From Panopea generosa (Eukaryota > Mollusca > Bivalvia > Adapedonta > Hiatellidae): DNA of 64,000 nt. Below are positions 23,658-36,118 of the stretch, piece after piece. Location: the NCBI GenBank assembly GCA_029582155.1, contig CM055907.1, positions 7,108,501 through 7,172,500 of the forward strand, given 5' to 3'. The notes under the pieces were generated by a model. The model did not search any database and was not told the origin of the DNA. It saw only the letters and a list, made by a program, of their open reading frames with translations. The translations under genes were made by a program, and so were the position numbers. Each line of letters starts with the position of its first letter. The stretch's first letter is position 1.

Positions 23658-25410
23658 TTACGAATTAACAGAGACATTGCAGCATCGACTAAAACTTTCC
23701 TTGAAGTGTCGCAGTTTATGCACAATGTCAATAGCGCTTGGTATTTTATTCAAATCATATGACAAGCACTCCAGAATTATCTCAGGTACATTTTTATCAT
23801 CGTTTGGACCAAGAGGCAGCACTACTTTTTTCATATATTCTTCCAGTACTGCAATATCATTACTTATCCTCTTAGGCCTCATCTTCGACAGATAAAACTT
23901 TCCAAATGTCTTTGCCCGTATAACTTTCTACAGCAGTGCACCCAAATGACCAAACGTCGGAGGTGGTTGTTGTTTTATTTTGGCCAAGAATACACTCTCG
24001 ACTCATGTACACTGGTGTTCCAGCCAGTCCTCTGAGACTGGATATTTTACAAGCATGTGTTTGCATTTTACGTAGTCTATCTTGGTGAATAATTGGGATT
24101 TTTGCCCATGTAGGTAGGAAAGACCCAGTGCTACCTGAAAGGTCACAAACAGTTTGTCTAATTCATTCAACTGCAGGGTAGCTTCTTCCCCGTCTGGAAA
24201 TATTGTAGATTCCAAGTCACATCCATTCACATACTCCATTAAGATGAATGTTTTTTTTTTGTTTTTTTTCAACGATTCCGCCATAGTTTGAACAATGTTT
24301 GGATGTATAAATTCACTCAGAATACCTATCTCCTTTTGAAAAGCATTTAATTGAGCAACTTTCTGATAGCTTTTTTTATAGCTACAAGTACACCAGTGCC
24401 TAGCCATTTTCCTTTATAGACTATTCCAAAACAACCCTGTCCTATTTCATACCCTATTTCAAATTTTTTTGCGGAAATAGATGGGACTTTTCCAGTATCA
24501 GAAGGGGTATACTCATTACTTTCCTTTTGAACTCCAGCAGACTTGCTTATAGATGACTCTGACATATTCAGAACATGACCAATTTTTAGTTCTCTAGAAT
24601 CAGATATCACAACACAAACTGCATTTGATATGTAAGTTTCAAAATCTCTAACAACGTTTGCATAATAGAGGCCAGGTTCAGTAATGTAAATTATGTGAAA
24701 CCCTTCACCAGATTTGTGGATATTACCATCTCTGATCCATTCAACAAAATGATGACTGGGAATGCCTTCGCACAATAATTCCGATCATATAATCTATAAT
24801 CTCGTAACCATTAATCCCATCCGGACCATGCAAAATAATTGTTTCATCTTTCTTTTTTTAGCACATTAATAGATGATTTCACAATGTTCACCAGACTGTG
24901 AAAGCTCCCAATCTAAAATAAAAACATTGGTAACCATCAGGGCCTTTTGAAAATTTTGTAAGTTTGCAACCAAAATCAAGCGGATTTATTTCACATGAAA
25001 TGGCCTCAAGAATGTCTGGGTTAATTGTTGACTCCTTTTCAAGGACCTCAATCTTTTCTTGAAATGTGGATGTTGAATGTTCTTCTCCTTTTTTTAAACT
25101 TATATAAACATGGTTCTTAGAAATCATTGACTCAATGTCATCCTCATCTTTCAAAGAAAGCATTTGTTGCTTTGAAAAAAGAAGTATTATCTATTAAAGA
25201 TTCGCCAATGCTGGAATCAACTAGAGTCTTGTCATTTACCCCCAAACTTGAATCTGTCATCCTGTGCTGCTGAGAAGTTTTAAGTGAGTGGTTACTTATT
25301 TTACCTTGAAAAAAGGTCAGCATAAAGGTCAACTTCACAATAGTATATGACTTCAGAGAAGCAAAAAAAAAAAACAAGCTTACAATCAAAATGACCATAG
25401 TAAATTGCAT
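23658..25410 (-). pseudogene. Protein kinase pseudogene with Ig-like N-terminal segment
   Basis: Reading leftwards, 25410-24888 gives two frame-shifted N-terminal pieces with no clear domain, including GPDGYQCFYF. 24775-24347 encodes an Ig-like-looking strand pattern (HHFVEWIRDGN...GEGFHIIYITEPGLYYANV), then the glycine loop IGQGCFGIVYKG and the lysine motif VLVAIKK. A lost A in the A-run at about 24373 shifts the frame. 24360-24003 continues with the helix-C region, hinge (TFILMEYVNGCDL) and LSYLHGQK. In another frame PIIHQD (HRD-like) joins directly to the activation-loop end GLAGTPVYMSRE, so the DFG segment is missing. SDVWSFGC and a subdomain XI-like CLSYDL..IPSAIDIV complete the fold. 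At least four frame breaks plus the deletion mean it cannot make an active kinase. Lack of introns suggests, but does not prove, a retrocopy. The closest kinase group is uncertain (TKL or STE-like). Confidence 0.8.
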
Positions 25411-25514
25411 AATTTGTGCATGTTATTCTCATTTCTTTCAAGTCTTACACAATGCTTTTAAGTACTTCAAAATTTAAGGAGTGTCAAAAGGTTTTATTTT
25501 AAGATTTAGATACA

Positions 25515-25870
25515 TTTTGCACAAGAGGGCCATGATCTATACTGATCTCCTGAGAATGCACTGCATGAGGAAGTGAGAGCTGTAAAAACTATACATAATA
25601 ACTTTGAACAATATTGCTAAACAGAGTCATCATGTTGAATTTTTATACAAATTTAGCATATGGCTCAAGCAACAATGCAAAAAAATAAGGCAAATATGAT
25701 CTACAAGATCATCATTGAAAATGATTGGGAAACAAGAGACGCAGTAAATTGATATAAGTACTAAAAATGATAAAGGGTAATTACTAGAACAAGAGGGCCC
25801 TAGATCACTCACCTGATTGTCTTAGCTCAAGAAATATCATAACCACCATGAATCGTGTTAAAGGACACGA
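25515..25870 (+). repeat. Dispersed 'ACAAGAGGGCC...CTCACCTGA' repeats
   Basis: Two openings of the same family, GCACAAGAGGGCCATGATCT at about 25518 and GAACAAGAGGGCCCTAGATC at about 25787. They lie immediately beyond the N-terminal end of the kinase pseudogene. Confidence 0.5.
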
Positions 25871-26305
25871 TTAAAGTTTATGCTTGGCTTAGTGGTTTAG
25901 GAGGAGATGTCTTTTGAAACAATTGTTACGATGGATGGCAATTTTGTACAGTCGTCTTCTGCTTCTCTGTCCCATCATGTTTTCTCAGCTCGTCATTTTA
26001 TTTGTTATTATTTGTTGCTTAACAGCATTTTCAACACATGGCAGGTTATTGGAGGATTATCCAATTTTATGTGAGGAGAAAGACCTCAAAATGAATTTGA
26101 GTTAAACCATCTTCCATTCCTAAAAAAGCATAAAGTTTCTCTGACGTGTTATCTTCAAACACAAGACAGTGGTGAAGGCTAAAAGATTATTCGGCGACAA
26201 TACCTTAGACCACTCGGTCACGGAGGACCCCTCGAAACGCTAAACATTGCCTTCTGGTCTGGCATGCATATAATTGCATAATAATGCATGTATGTTAAAT
26301 TAACC
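25871..26305. other. Intergenic, no gene seen
   Basis: A 63-codon hydrophobic open frame at 25914-26105 has no splice or family support. Confidence 0.4.
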
Positions 26306-26650
26306 AATTATTCAATTACAAAATAAAATATTAATTTGACCATGAAATTTTCGCTAAATACGCATGTAAGTTTTTTAATGTTCGTTTCAATAAAATAATA
26401 ATAGAAACTATCAAAATTTATATATATAGACATATTTATTAAATCGCTCCTTTTTTAAAAAAAATACTTTTCGTAAACCAATTATCCATTTCTAGATATA
26501 GATAATTTCATTATGATAATAAAACATTAATTTGACAATGAAAATAGGCATTGCTAGTTTTTTTTCTATGTTCTTTTCAATAAAATCACGATAGAAAATT
26601 TCAAAATAAAGTGAGTGCTTTAATAGCTCTTTTCCGTAAAGAAATCTTAT
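26306..26650. repeat. Diverged ~178-bp tandem duplication
   Basis: Blocks 'ACCAATTAT.CA', 'AATAAAA.ATTAATTTGAC', 'ATGTTC.TTTCAATAAAAT', 'ATAGAAA.T.TCAAAAT' and 'TCGTAAACC/CCGTAAAG' recur in the same order in 26306-26483 and 26484-26650. Confidence 0.72.
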
Positions 26651-27180
26651 TTTCTGTCATTTTCTTAAGAAGTCCTTTTGCGTTTTAAGATAGCAAAATT
26701 ATAAGTATGTTTAAAACGAAAACGAATCTATATCTATGCTTATTCTATTCTCATTCTATAAATTTACGTATTTCCCAATTATTTCATATTTGTTATTCAG
26801 GAATTAAAACCATTATACTGTTTGCTTAGAAGATAAGTAGTGCGACAGTCCTTTGTCAACAAGAGAACATTTTCTTTTGATAAGCACGAGATGGATACGG
26901 TTATTATGTCCAAGGTTTCTAATGAAGACTTAATTAAATTGTTAAGGAGGTTTAATGGATAAAAGTTATGTTCGTCTGAGAGTGTATCTCTTAATTATCC
27001 GCATGATGATGCCGGTTGGCCTTACATGGATATATTTTAATTGGACTATCTTGAATTAAGTGCTGCTAGTCGGAAGGAAAGTAATTGAATCTAAAAAAGG
27101 TCGTCTATACACAACGGTATAAGACAAGCATTAGATATATTTAGATTATCTAATGAAATATGCTTGGACTATTCCGCTTT
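26651..27180. other. Intergenic, no gene seen
   Basis: No supported feature. Confidence 0.45.
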
Positions 27181-27374
27181 CAGTGGCGTAACTGACCCTT
27201 AAATGATGTGCAATCCCAACAAGATCTAGAGGGATCTGGGAGCATGACCAGCAGTCAAAAAGCGTTCCAGGATGCATTTCCTGCGTTTTGGGGGAATTTC
27301 CAGGAGATATAATGCTGCATTTGCAAAAATATGTGCAAGTCCGTAGTTGTACCGTAAAGGCAGCTGCGCCACTG
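27181..27374. mobile_element. hAT-like MITE, 194 bp, TIR CAGTGGCGYARCTG
   Basis: Starts CAGTGGCGTAACTG and ends CAGCTGCGCCACTG, 14-bp inverted repeats with two mismatches. CAGTGGCGTA-type termini are typical of hAT elements. Flanks GCTTT and GCATT could be a diverged 5-bp target duplication. Open frames inside, on the minus strand, are not transposase-like. Confidence 0.68.
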
Positions 27375-27850
27375 GCATTATCACATGATGAACGACATGT
27401 GAGGGTGATAAACACATGACATGTTTATTAAATCAACCTTCTGTAATATCACTTCCGATTCATCGTTCGGTATTTTCCGTATAACTAGGCGTTCGTACGT
27501 AAATGTCTTCTTAAAAAACTTATAAATGACTTCGATTTGTTATGATAATATGACGTAATTTTAGGCTTCATTCCGCATCTGATGGACAATAAAATGCCCG
27601 ATTTATTCTCGTTTATTTAAGAGAAAATCTGTTAAATAATGTCTACATGGATCTTTGTTTGGCTTATATGATAAAACATATTTTATATTCGTGCTCATCT
27701 TTTAATGAAGTTACTAAACTCATTGAAAAGGCATATTATGCTCGACAGCTTAGCACAGTATAGTTTTTGCTCATTCGTTTATAATAAATTCAATAACAAA
27801 TGAGCACGCATACAAGATCCTCTATTAGCGACATGTGTAAATTTTTGTTC
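27375..27850. other. Intergenic, no gene seen
   Basis: No supported feature. Confidence 0.5.
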
Positions 27851-29257
27851 ATGGTTAACAAAATCCTTTAACAATGGTTAACGTAAAAAACATTTGATAA
27901 ACGGTGTAGTTCAGGCCATAATAAATTAATTGCTAGATTATCATGCCCACACGCCCCCTAATATTCATGCCGCCCCGACACTTTTTATTTATTTTTTTTA
28001 TAATAACATTTAAAATTTAAAAATAAAAAAAAAAACATAAAATCCTCAACCCCCACTCCAAATTTTTAAGAAAAATTAAGATGATAATCTAGCAATTGAT
28101 TTATAATGGCCTCATTGCATATGTGCCGACATAAACAATAAAACTGTTGGTGGTGGTACCGCGTACTCAAATTATATTGTATTTGAGATACTGGATCTAA
28201 TGATGGTTAACAAAATCCTTTAACAATAGTTAACGTAAAAAACATTTGATAAACGGTGTAGTTCAGGCCATAATAAATTAATTGCTAGATTATCATGCCC
28301 ACACGCCCCCTTATATTCATGCCGGTACGACACTTTTTATTTTTTTTTTTTTATAATAACATTTAAAATTTAAAAATAAAAATAAAAACATAAAATCCTC
28401 AACCCCCACTCCAAATTTTTAAGAAAAATTAAGATGATAATCTAGCAATTGATTTATAATGGCCTCATTGCATATGTGCCGACATAAACAATAAAACTGT
28501 TGGTGGTGGTACCGCGTACTCAAATTATATTGTATTTGAGATACTGGATCTAATGATGGTTGACAAAATCCTTTAACAATGGTTAACGTAAAAAACATTT
28601 GATAAACGGTGTAGTTCAGGCCATAATAAATTAATTGCTAGATTATCATGCCCACACGCCCCCTAATATTCATGCCGCCCCGACACTTTTTATTTTTTTT
28701 AAAATAACATTTAAAATTTAAAATTTAAAAATAAAAATAAAAACATAAAATCCTCAACCCCACTCCAAATTTTTAAGAAAAATTAAGATGATAATCTAGC
28801 AATTGGTTTATAATGGCCTCATTGCATATGTGCCGACATAAACAATAAAACTGTTGGTGGTTGTACCGCGTACTCAAATTATATTGTATTTGAGATACTG
28901 GATCTAATGATGGTTAACAAAATCCTTTAACAATGGTTAACGTAAAAAACATTGGATACACGGTGTAGTTCAGGCCATAATAAATTGCTAGATTATCATG
29001 CCCACACACCCCCTAATATTCATGCCGCCCTGACACTTTTTATTTTCTTATTCTTATAATAACATCAAAAAAAAAAAAAAAAATAAAAAATAAAATCCTC
29101 CAACCCCACTCCAAATTTTTAAGAAAAATTAAGATGATAATCTAGCAATTGATTTATAATGGCCTCATTGCGTATGTGCCGACATAAACAATAAACCTGT
29201 TGGTGGTGGTACCGCATACTCAAATTATATTGTATTTGAGATACTAGATCTAATGAT
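27851..29257. repeat. Satellite of four ~352-bp units, each holding a MITE
   Basis: Units begin ATGGTTAACAAAATCC at 27851, 28203, 28556 (TGAC variant) and 28910, spaced 352, 353 and 354 bp. The last ends near 29257. Divergence is low outside poly-A/T tracts, so amplification is recent. Each unit is a ~198-bp palindromic MITE plus ~154 bp of flank containing GGTACCGCGTACTCAAATTA and TGAGATACTGGATCTAATG. Confidence 0.95.
27914..28111. mobile_element. Palindromic MITE (TIR AGGCCATWATAAAT...) inside satellite unit 1
   Basis: Its ends are 31-bp inverted repeats differing at two bases (GGCCATWATAAATYAATTG, then CTAGATTATCAT). The interior is AT-rich with a C-rich patch. The same element recurs in units 2-4 and, once and diverged, at 41117-41329 in an EMC5 intron. 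No coding capacity. I cannot assign the superfamily because no clear target duplication is visible. Confidence 0.85.
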
Positions 29258-32090
29258 AGAAGAAAACTAAAATGACCAACAGGAGACATGACACGTGGCA
29301 TTTAGAGGAGGCAGTCGTATTTTTCTCATATCTGAGGCTAACGCATAGAGGTTTATAGTCCTTATTTTATTAATAGAACTGCTGTCAAACTAAACTCATT
29401 TAACAAAAAAGCAACATAAAATAAACAAAGTATAACAAACATTGATTAGACGTAGAAAAAGTTAATGTAAAGAAAATACGAAATGTGAATGTGACATGAT
29501 TTGGGGAAAAGGGGACTGAGTTTAAATGGACACAAAAAATGATATTATTGGGAAAGTGTGTTTCAATGAAAATGCAAAAATAAATAAATGTAAGAACTTT
29601 AAAGATCTTTATATCAATCAGAGCAATGCTAAAATATTACATAGAATATAAAAGCGGTAACGTTCGATGTAACAATAGTATAAGTGTGCTGTTTCACTTT
29701 TAAATACGTACATGCAATGCGCGTAAGTGATACGAGTATAACAAATATGCGTTCTTGGTCATGTGATGCCATTTGCGATCACCAACCATTCTTAAAAATA
29801 TTTCTAGATTTGAACTCAAGCACGAATTTTGAAAAGCACATTTAGAGACCACTGTTTGAGGCCAAAATTTGTAAGAATGTAGGGACGCCTGATAAAGAGC
29901 CAAATAAACTCTCACAATAATTTTATCTGTCATGGTTAACTAGATATCTAAGTCCAAGTCTAAGAATATTCTAAAGAGTGTTTGGTGAATATGACACCTG
30001 GTAACATTGTCATTTCTATACGTCTCGACTTAGACATCAGAATCTATAAGATGTCTTAAGTGAGATGAAGTGGTACTTCAGACGAAAGAATTACAGCTGG
30101 AAACAAAACTTCCTACAGATAAACATATAATTGGGCAGGTAATGAGGGGTCAATTATGTAGCATTCGTTTCTATAAACATTAATGAAATGAACATATGTG
30201 TCAAACGGAAACGCTTTATTCAAACTATCTTATTTATATGAAAGTGGTTGTATATATTTATATTCATAATTATTATTAGTGAATATTTACAAAGTCATTT
30301 ATACGAGGAGCGCTTAAGAATCTTTGCCATCAGTTAACTTTCTGGAAAATGTTCTAAGAAAGTTTCATAAGTTATCGTCTAATACATATCCTTTAGCCAA
30401 CACCGTCAATCGTTTAATCCAGTTTCTGAAACAGTTTGTATAGGGTTCTCTAGTTATAACCAAGGAATTATATAGAGAATGAAAAGCAAGTTATTGATTT
30501 GTTATTGATATGTCGCGTATTCTCGCAAAATCCCGCGAAATCTCGTTTTTTTAATATCCTAACTTCCATTCATCTCAGAAATATAAATCAAAATTCTTTC
30601 TTTGCAGAATGGAATTCTCTACAAAACGTGACCATTCCCTGCAAATTGTTTTTACAATTGATGAAGAACGTATGATTACAAAATGTGTATACTGCAACTA
30701 ACAAATCAAGGAAAGTGCTTGAAATTTTACTTCAAACTGCAATATTTTAAATTCAAGATCAGTTTGTGTTACATACATAAGGTTACATACACCAAACTTT
30801 TAATATAAAATAAGTCAATTGCCTGTGAATTTTGAATGATTACTAATTGCTGATTATTTTCCTTATCGGCACGATGGAATCATTTTAATTTACATAGCAC
30901 ATGCTTGAGGTGAAATAACGAATAGAGCGAATCAGTATTAAACAATACATGAAAGGAGTAAACAAAAGAAAAAAAGACAAGACATGACAATACATGCAAA
31001 CAAAAAATCAAAAGACAAGAGTGTATAATACAACATGCAGCAGACAAGAAATCAAAAGACAATCAGTCTCTGAAAATACCAGGAGGCTGCCTTATGAAGA
31101 CATCAGAATAACACGAATTGCCTAAGGCATAACAGGGATTTTAGTCATACATCGCTGGCATACGCTTTATTGAGAGCAATAACTATTTGCCAAATTGTAC
31201 AGCTGCAATTAGATTTAAATTGGAAACAAATTATGTAAAAACAAAAATATGGCCTGTTAAACATATGCAGGCTTTTATTTAGAGAATACGTTTTAATACA
31301 GCAACATAACTAAATCACAAGCATCATGTGAACACTAAACGTTTGAGAATATATAGTTTTATTTTCATGGATACAATAAAATTGTGTAGGCAGCAATTTT
31401 TAGTACCTGCATTTCGGAATATGTAAAAGGAATTACCATTGGTGCATTATATAACAATGTAGAAAAAAACTCAAATTTCGAAAAATATGCAGATGACTGA
31501 AAAATCCATTAAATGAGTGACGATTTTTATGACCCCCTCAAACATGTCCAAATTACTTTAGGACCATCTTGATAACAAATAGATGGAAGCTCGAGCCAGC
31601 CTTAAGAGAGTAGATGTAGGAAACACTGTGTAAAGAGAAAAGAAACAGGACAAAACAAGTAACATCAATTTATCTTCCTTTCTTTCTCTCTTTCACTCTA
31701 TCTCTCTCTTTTATTCATGTTTATCACATATTAACCCTTGTTTACTACGTAATGCAACAATTACGTTTATTTTGTAACACTCACGTGTAATACAACCTTG
31801 AACGTTTTTGATTTGATGCCGATTTACCGGACCTTTGCATTAATTCGCGTATTTATACAACTTCAGAATTTTATCAATCTCGTCTAAGAAAGGTTTTTAT
31901 AAATGTGCCTGGCGAGTATGATGAATGTTGTTGTTTAATAAATGTATAGTCGAATCGATAAATGTGGTTTTTTTAATTAGACTTATTTCTTCAGGCCAGA
32001 CTTGCACATCTCGTCATGGTTATTCGGCCTACAAAGGGGTCTGCTTATGTGTCCTTTTGTAAGTTACTAACTTATATTTTTATCTGTACA
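29258..32090. other. Intergenic; one weak micro-ORF
   Basis: No recognisable gene. At 30609-30701 a 30-codon frame (MEFSTKRDHSLQ...) begins right after an acceptor-like TTCTTTCTTTGCAG, downstream of a CpG-containing patch (about 30512-30545). No upstream donor or homology supports it. Confidence 0.4.
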
Positions 32091-32220
32091 TGAGAAATGG
32101 GATAAATAGAATCTGGCACTTGCTGTCAATTCATACAGAATTTCATAAAACTCGTACAGGAAAAGTGATTTTTCCTGAACTCTGTATGAAATGACGAGTA
32201 TCAGATCCTATCAATCTCAA
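32091..32220. repeat. Foldback element, ~130 bp
   Basis: TCATACAGAATTTCAT and CAGGAAAA are mirrored by TTTTCCTG and ATGAAATGACGAG-type sequence around a centre near 32168. Outer arms GAATCTG/CAGATCC and TGAGA/TCTCA also pair. Confidence 0.7.
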
Positions 32221-32277
32221 ATACTGGTAAATGCCCGGATATATACTTACACCCCTTGACTATCTGCCGTGAATAAC

Positions 32278-32450
32278 TTACCTTGTCGAGCACCTTTCTT
32301 GCCAATAAGAAACAATATCATCATTACCGTCGTGCGGATAAGGGCAATAATGGCACGATCGTCGTACGGATAAAGACTTTAATGGGCACGAATGTTGTGC
32401 GGATAAGAAAAATAATGGACACGACCGTCGTGCCGATAGACACTGATTTC
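32278..32450. repeat. Palindromic 'CACGACNGTCGTGC' minisatellite, locus 1
   Basis: Units of GTCGTGCGGATAAGGG/AAAAATAATGGCACGA. The same palindromic core recurs at 55030-55220 and 55530-55650. Open frames rich in 'SARRSCPL' are translations of it. Confidence 0.85.
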
Positions 32451-32632
32451 TAAAATCAATCACGAATACAGTTGTTTATAGACGACCTTTTTAAACATTT
32501 ATTTCTAGAAAGTAACACGTGTTGTTGTAGAAAATCGCACCGATTTCTTCAAGTTACATAGGTTTCTTTCAGACTATGTACAGTTGGGTCATTTTGTGAA
32601 CATAAAAAGTAGAGGTCTCTTTAAAATGGCAA

Positions 32633-32940
32633 CATATTTTGTGACGTGTTTAATGAGTTACGTGATTTCATTAAGATTCCAATTAATAATTTGATCCGTT
32701 ATACCGGTTTACAAGTAATAAAAATTGTTTTATCTTAGAAAGAGTCCGACTGACGTCAAACAGTATTTAATGCTGTCTATCCAATTTGAATATCGCGTTT
32801 GTCACGTTTTGGTTTATTTGCCATACTAAACTATTCAGATTATATTTATTAATGATATTGAGATGCTTTTTATCCATTTTGATAATATTTTTATTTTTTA
32901 AGATATTTATATCGTTTTATCCTGATACACAACCTATAAG
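32633..32940 (+). repeat. Dispersed repeat B, copy 2
   Basis: Second copy of the element at 8568-8910, same orientation, with a shorter centre. Confidence 0.82.
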
Positions 32941-35436
32941 CGATTAGTTAATATTTGTTCTGATTTCAATTCTGTGTGTTCATTTAATATATTATGAGTT
33001 TAAGTAATCATGTAAAGTAATTGAGTTAGGCTAATTGATGAAAATCTCAGCTTGCAATGTTAAGTGAAACCGGCCGTGAAACGTTATGATGTATTGAGAC
33101 ATCGAAGGCCACTTTTGGGACTTAATTTCATCATCAGTTATCGCAACCTATAGAGTAAAGCATATTTGTAGAACCGCCCTGAGACTCCTCAACGACATTT
33201 TGAAACAACGACCTTTAAAATTGTTCAATGTTTCTACAGAAGATTGAAAACAAAGCCTTCTTTGTGCTTATTGTTCGTTCGGTAAGTTTATTTCTTAAAT
33301 AACAAATTTACCTAAAAGTCGGTTTTTAAAATGTTATTCTCCTATACCGGTGACGGGCAACAGCAATATATCTAGTGCGTTCAAAAAAGGGTAGGAAAAA
33401 AAAGTAATCCGTTCAGGTGAACAAAAAGAAACAAATGTATTAACAATATGTCTGTCCTACTGAATGATAAAGAAGTAAAACAAAGGATTTTAAAAATATA
33501 TATATCACGTGATCACTGCGATAAATTAAGTGTTGACCATTTGGCTCTTGTACAAAACTGATGTGTATAACGAGGCAATTATACTTGACTTATTAATGAC
33601 TACGGTTAATAGAAGTAAAGTAATCGACCTATTACAGACAAGACCAATTTACAAGCTTTGTACAGTAATTAGATTGGAATATCTCCAGCGTTTGATTGAT
33701 ATCAGTACGGAATTGCCTATAACGGATGAAGCCAAGCTAATTGTACAGCATACATACTGATTAACGTATACGTGAGCAATGACCATTCGTAATATTGTCT
33801 CATGAATATGCATATCTACACCAGAACGAGGCTAGGAGCACCTACCTTACAGCAACAATAGCTTCCATAGAGATAACATGGATATCTTGGATCGTTATTG
33901 AGATAGAAGTCTGATAACATCTATTAATTTCGAATTTGTTGACAGTTCAATTAATGTAAAAGTCAGAGAACAATATTTAATTAAGTAGTTCAAGATTTGA
34001 AAATTAGGTTATTACATTATTCAGTACGTATATTGCTATACCAGTAAATTCGTGTTTTATGAATTTTGTTTTACAAATTCACAGTCATTAAAGGGGTCTT
34101 ATGAGCATTTGCTGGCCATGCTGTAAATCAATTCATTTACATCTGACATGTGTAAACATTCCTGTAGATTAAGGCTAATAAACACCTCTCTTTGGAAGTG
34201 ATTTAGAGGGATACAAACCGACTGTATAATGTCAGGTTACCTTACTATTAGTGTATTACCATGTCTTTTCATATAAGTGTCCATTGTCTAGAACACAACA
34301 GAACAGTTAACCATTTTATTTTTATTAAAACCCTTCGTTTCTTTTTTTTAGTAAAACAAAAATTATACGAAACAAGTATGTCTCAAAATAATGTCTACAT
34401 TTTGAATAAAGCTTTTATTTTACTTTACATATCAGTTGTAAAGACAAAAGTGAAGCAAACTCAACTATTTCGGAAGCAGATTGTTATCAACATTGACATG
34501 TAGCCATATAATGGGAGTAATACATGTTCCAGATTGTCACGTGTAGTCCGGAAAAAAGACTGCAGGAATATACTTCACTGATGTACCAATTTATAAGGAC
34601 CATATTTCTGACTTTTTGATAACATGTCTCTGTCATCATGCTTTCAAGATTTGCATAACTGTTTCTCTACGTACTCCAGCATATCAATATGCTTTTTGAT
34701 TGGGTTCTCCTGGTTAACAGTGCTGGTTTCTTCTTTATGCAAACAGTCCATTTCCATCCTATTATGAAAGATACAAATATTATTCAATATTCTAAATTAC
34801 TGACAATAACTTGTTATATATAGTACTATGTTCACATGTAAATGAAATTATATTTATAAGGCGTAATTACGGTAACACAAACTGCTTCCTTGTTAGAAAA
34901 AAAAAACACATAATTTGTTTTACATGTTATGGTTTTTGCATTGATCTAATAAAAAATAAAAGTTTTTAAAGTTTGTATTTATCTTTAATAAAGAAACCCA
35001 CTAAGATATTTAAATTTCATAACAATAATAGATAGATATGTAACATTATAACTTACATTGCCATGTGGCATCTCCCCTTATTGTGCTTTACACAATTTGT
35101 TTACTCACACAGTTCCCTTAATAATTTAATGGATATCAAGGGAAGAATCTGATCTGCTATCTGATATTCATAATGGAACAAAACAATCTTGACCAGATCT
35201 CAAAATATTTTCCCAAGTTGATATGGGTGTAGCCATTCTCATATGTAGTTATAGTCGTCTGCTAATCAGCTGGTAGTGTGATGAGTTCCTAGCCTCGCTT
35301 GGATAATGTAATGTCTGGCATACATATAATTTGATAGAGGCCTATTGGTTCTAACTATGCAGCGACTAAATTCGATGTATAGTTATTTGGGAAGTTATGG
35401 AAGACACAGGCCATCTTCAAACAATTGGCGCTAGAG
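32941..35436. other. Intergenic, no gene supported
   Basis: Open frames at 33530-33760 (76 codons) and 34261-34503 (80 codons) have no motif, Kozak or splice support. I see no exon-like segment on either strand. Confidence 0.45.
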
Positions 35437-35605
35437 TGACAATCGCTCCGCCCACTGGCCATTATTCATTTCAAGTAAATGCAATGTGTTGTTAACTTAG
35501 ACATAGTTAGCTCGTCTAAGGAAAATGACAGTTCAGCAACCAATATCGATCGCTGATTGGATTATCGACTTGTTTGGTTGACAGTTCGCAACAGGTCAAT
35601 TCAAT
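35437..35605 (+). repeat. Promoter-like dispersed repeat F, copy 2
   Basis: Co-linear with 11527-11692: CTCCGCCCACTGGCC, a GTTGTTAACTTAG block, AAAATGACAGTTCAGCAACC, ATCGATCGCTGATTGG and GGTCAATTC. GATTGG (inverted CCAAT) is kept here, while the YY1-like GGCGGC of copy 1 is not. Confidence 0.65.
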
Positions 35606-35911
35606 CCATAACATAATGTTCTACATGTTATATATTTATGAATAGGTACTGCATTTAACAGTTGTCTATGCTAACGAGACATAAGATATTGTTGCAGTAG
35701 CTGTGTAGCATACATTTACTCATTTATACCTGATTTAGTTTTTTTATTATGGAAAAAAATGTTTTAGTTGCATAGGTGTTACTGTTTGATTGCACATGTT
35801 CTTTCGTTATAAACTAACTTTATAAATGTCTCATAGATATAAAACAGAATAAATGAGATGGAAAACGATCATGCTGGTGTATAGTGACTAGACATTATTT
35901 TGAATTTTATT

Positions 35912-36118
35912 TACTTATTTATTTTACTTCGATTGTGAAACAAGTTCTTACAACTTAGGCAAATCACACTCGGAGATTTCCTGGTCAGAACCAGTACTAA
36001 GCATATGGGGAAAAGTGTCTTGCTCAAGGACACCACACATAGCCGTGGAGGAGGATCGAATCCACGACCTTCCAATCATGGGTTCGGTACACTACCACTG
36101 GACCACGCACTCCACAGA
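35912..36118 (-). mobile_element. SINE family 1, copy b, full-length with tRNA-like head
   Basis: On the minus strand it begins near 36117 with GTGGAGTGCGTGGTCCAGTGG (A-box region) and then GTGGATTCGATCCTCC (B-box region). This is a tRNA-derived pol III promoter. The body carries 'CTTAGTACTGGTTCTGACCA' and the AT-rich tail ends near 35912. The open frame at 36005-36199 is read through it. Confidence 0.85.

Noticed and set aside
23658-25410. Functional kinase gene with introns
   Set aside because: Frame breaks occur within domains without splice sites, and the DFG region is absent between directly joined blocks.
27146-27417. 89-codon minus-strand frame
   Set aside because: It is read through the 194-bp MITE and its flanks.
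33530-33760. 76-codon plus-strand frame
   Set aside because: Plausible amino-acid composition, but no start context, splice site or family motif.
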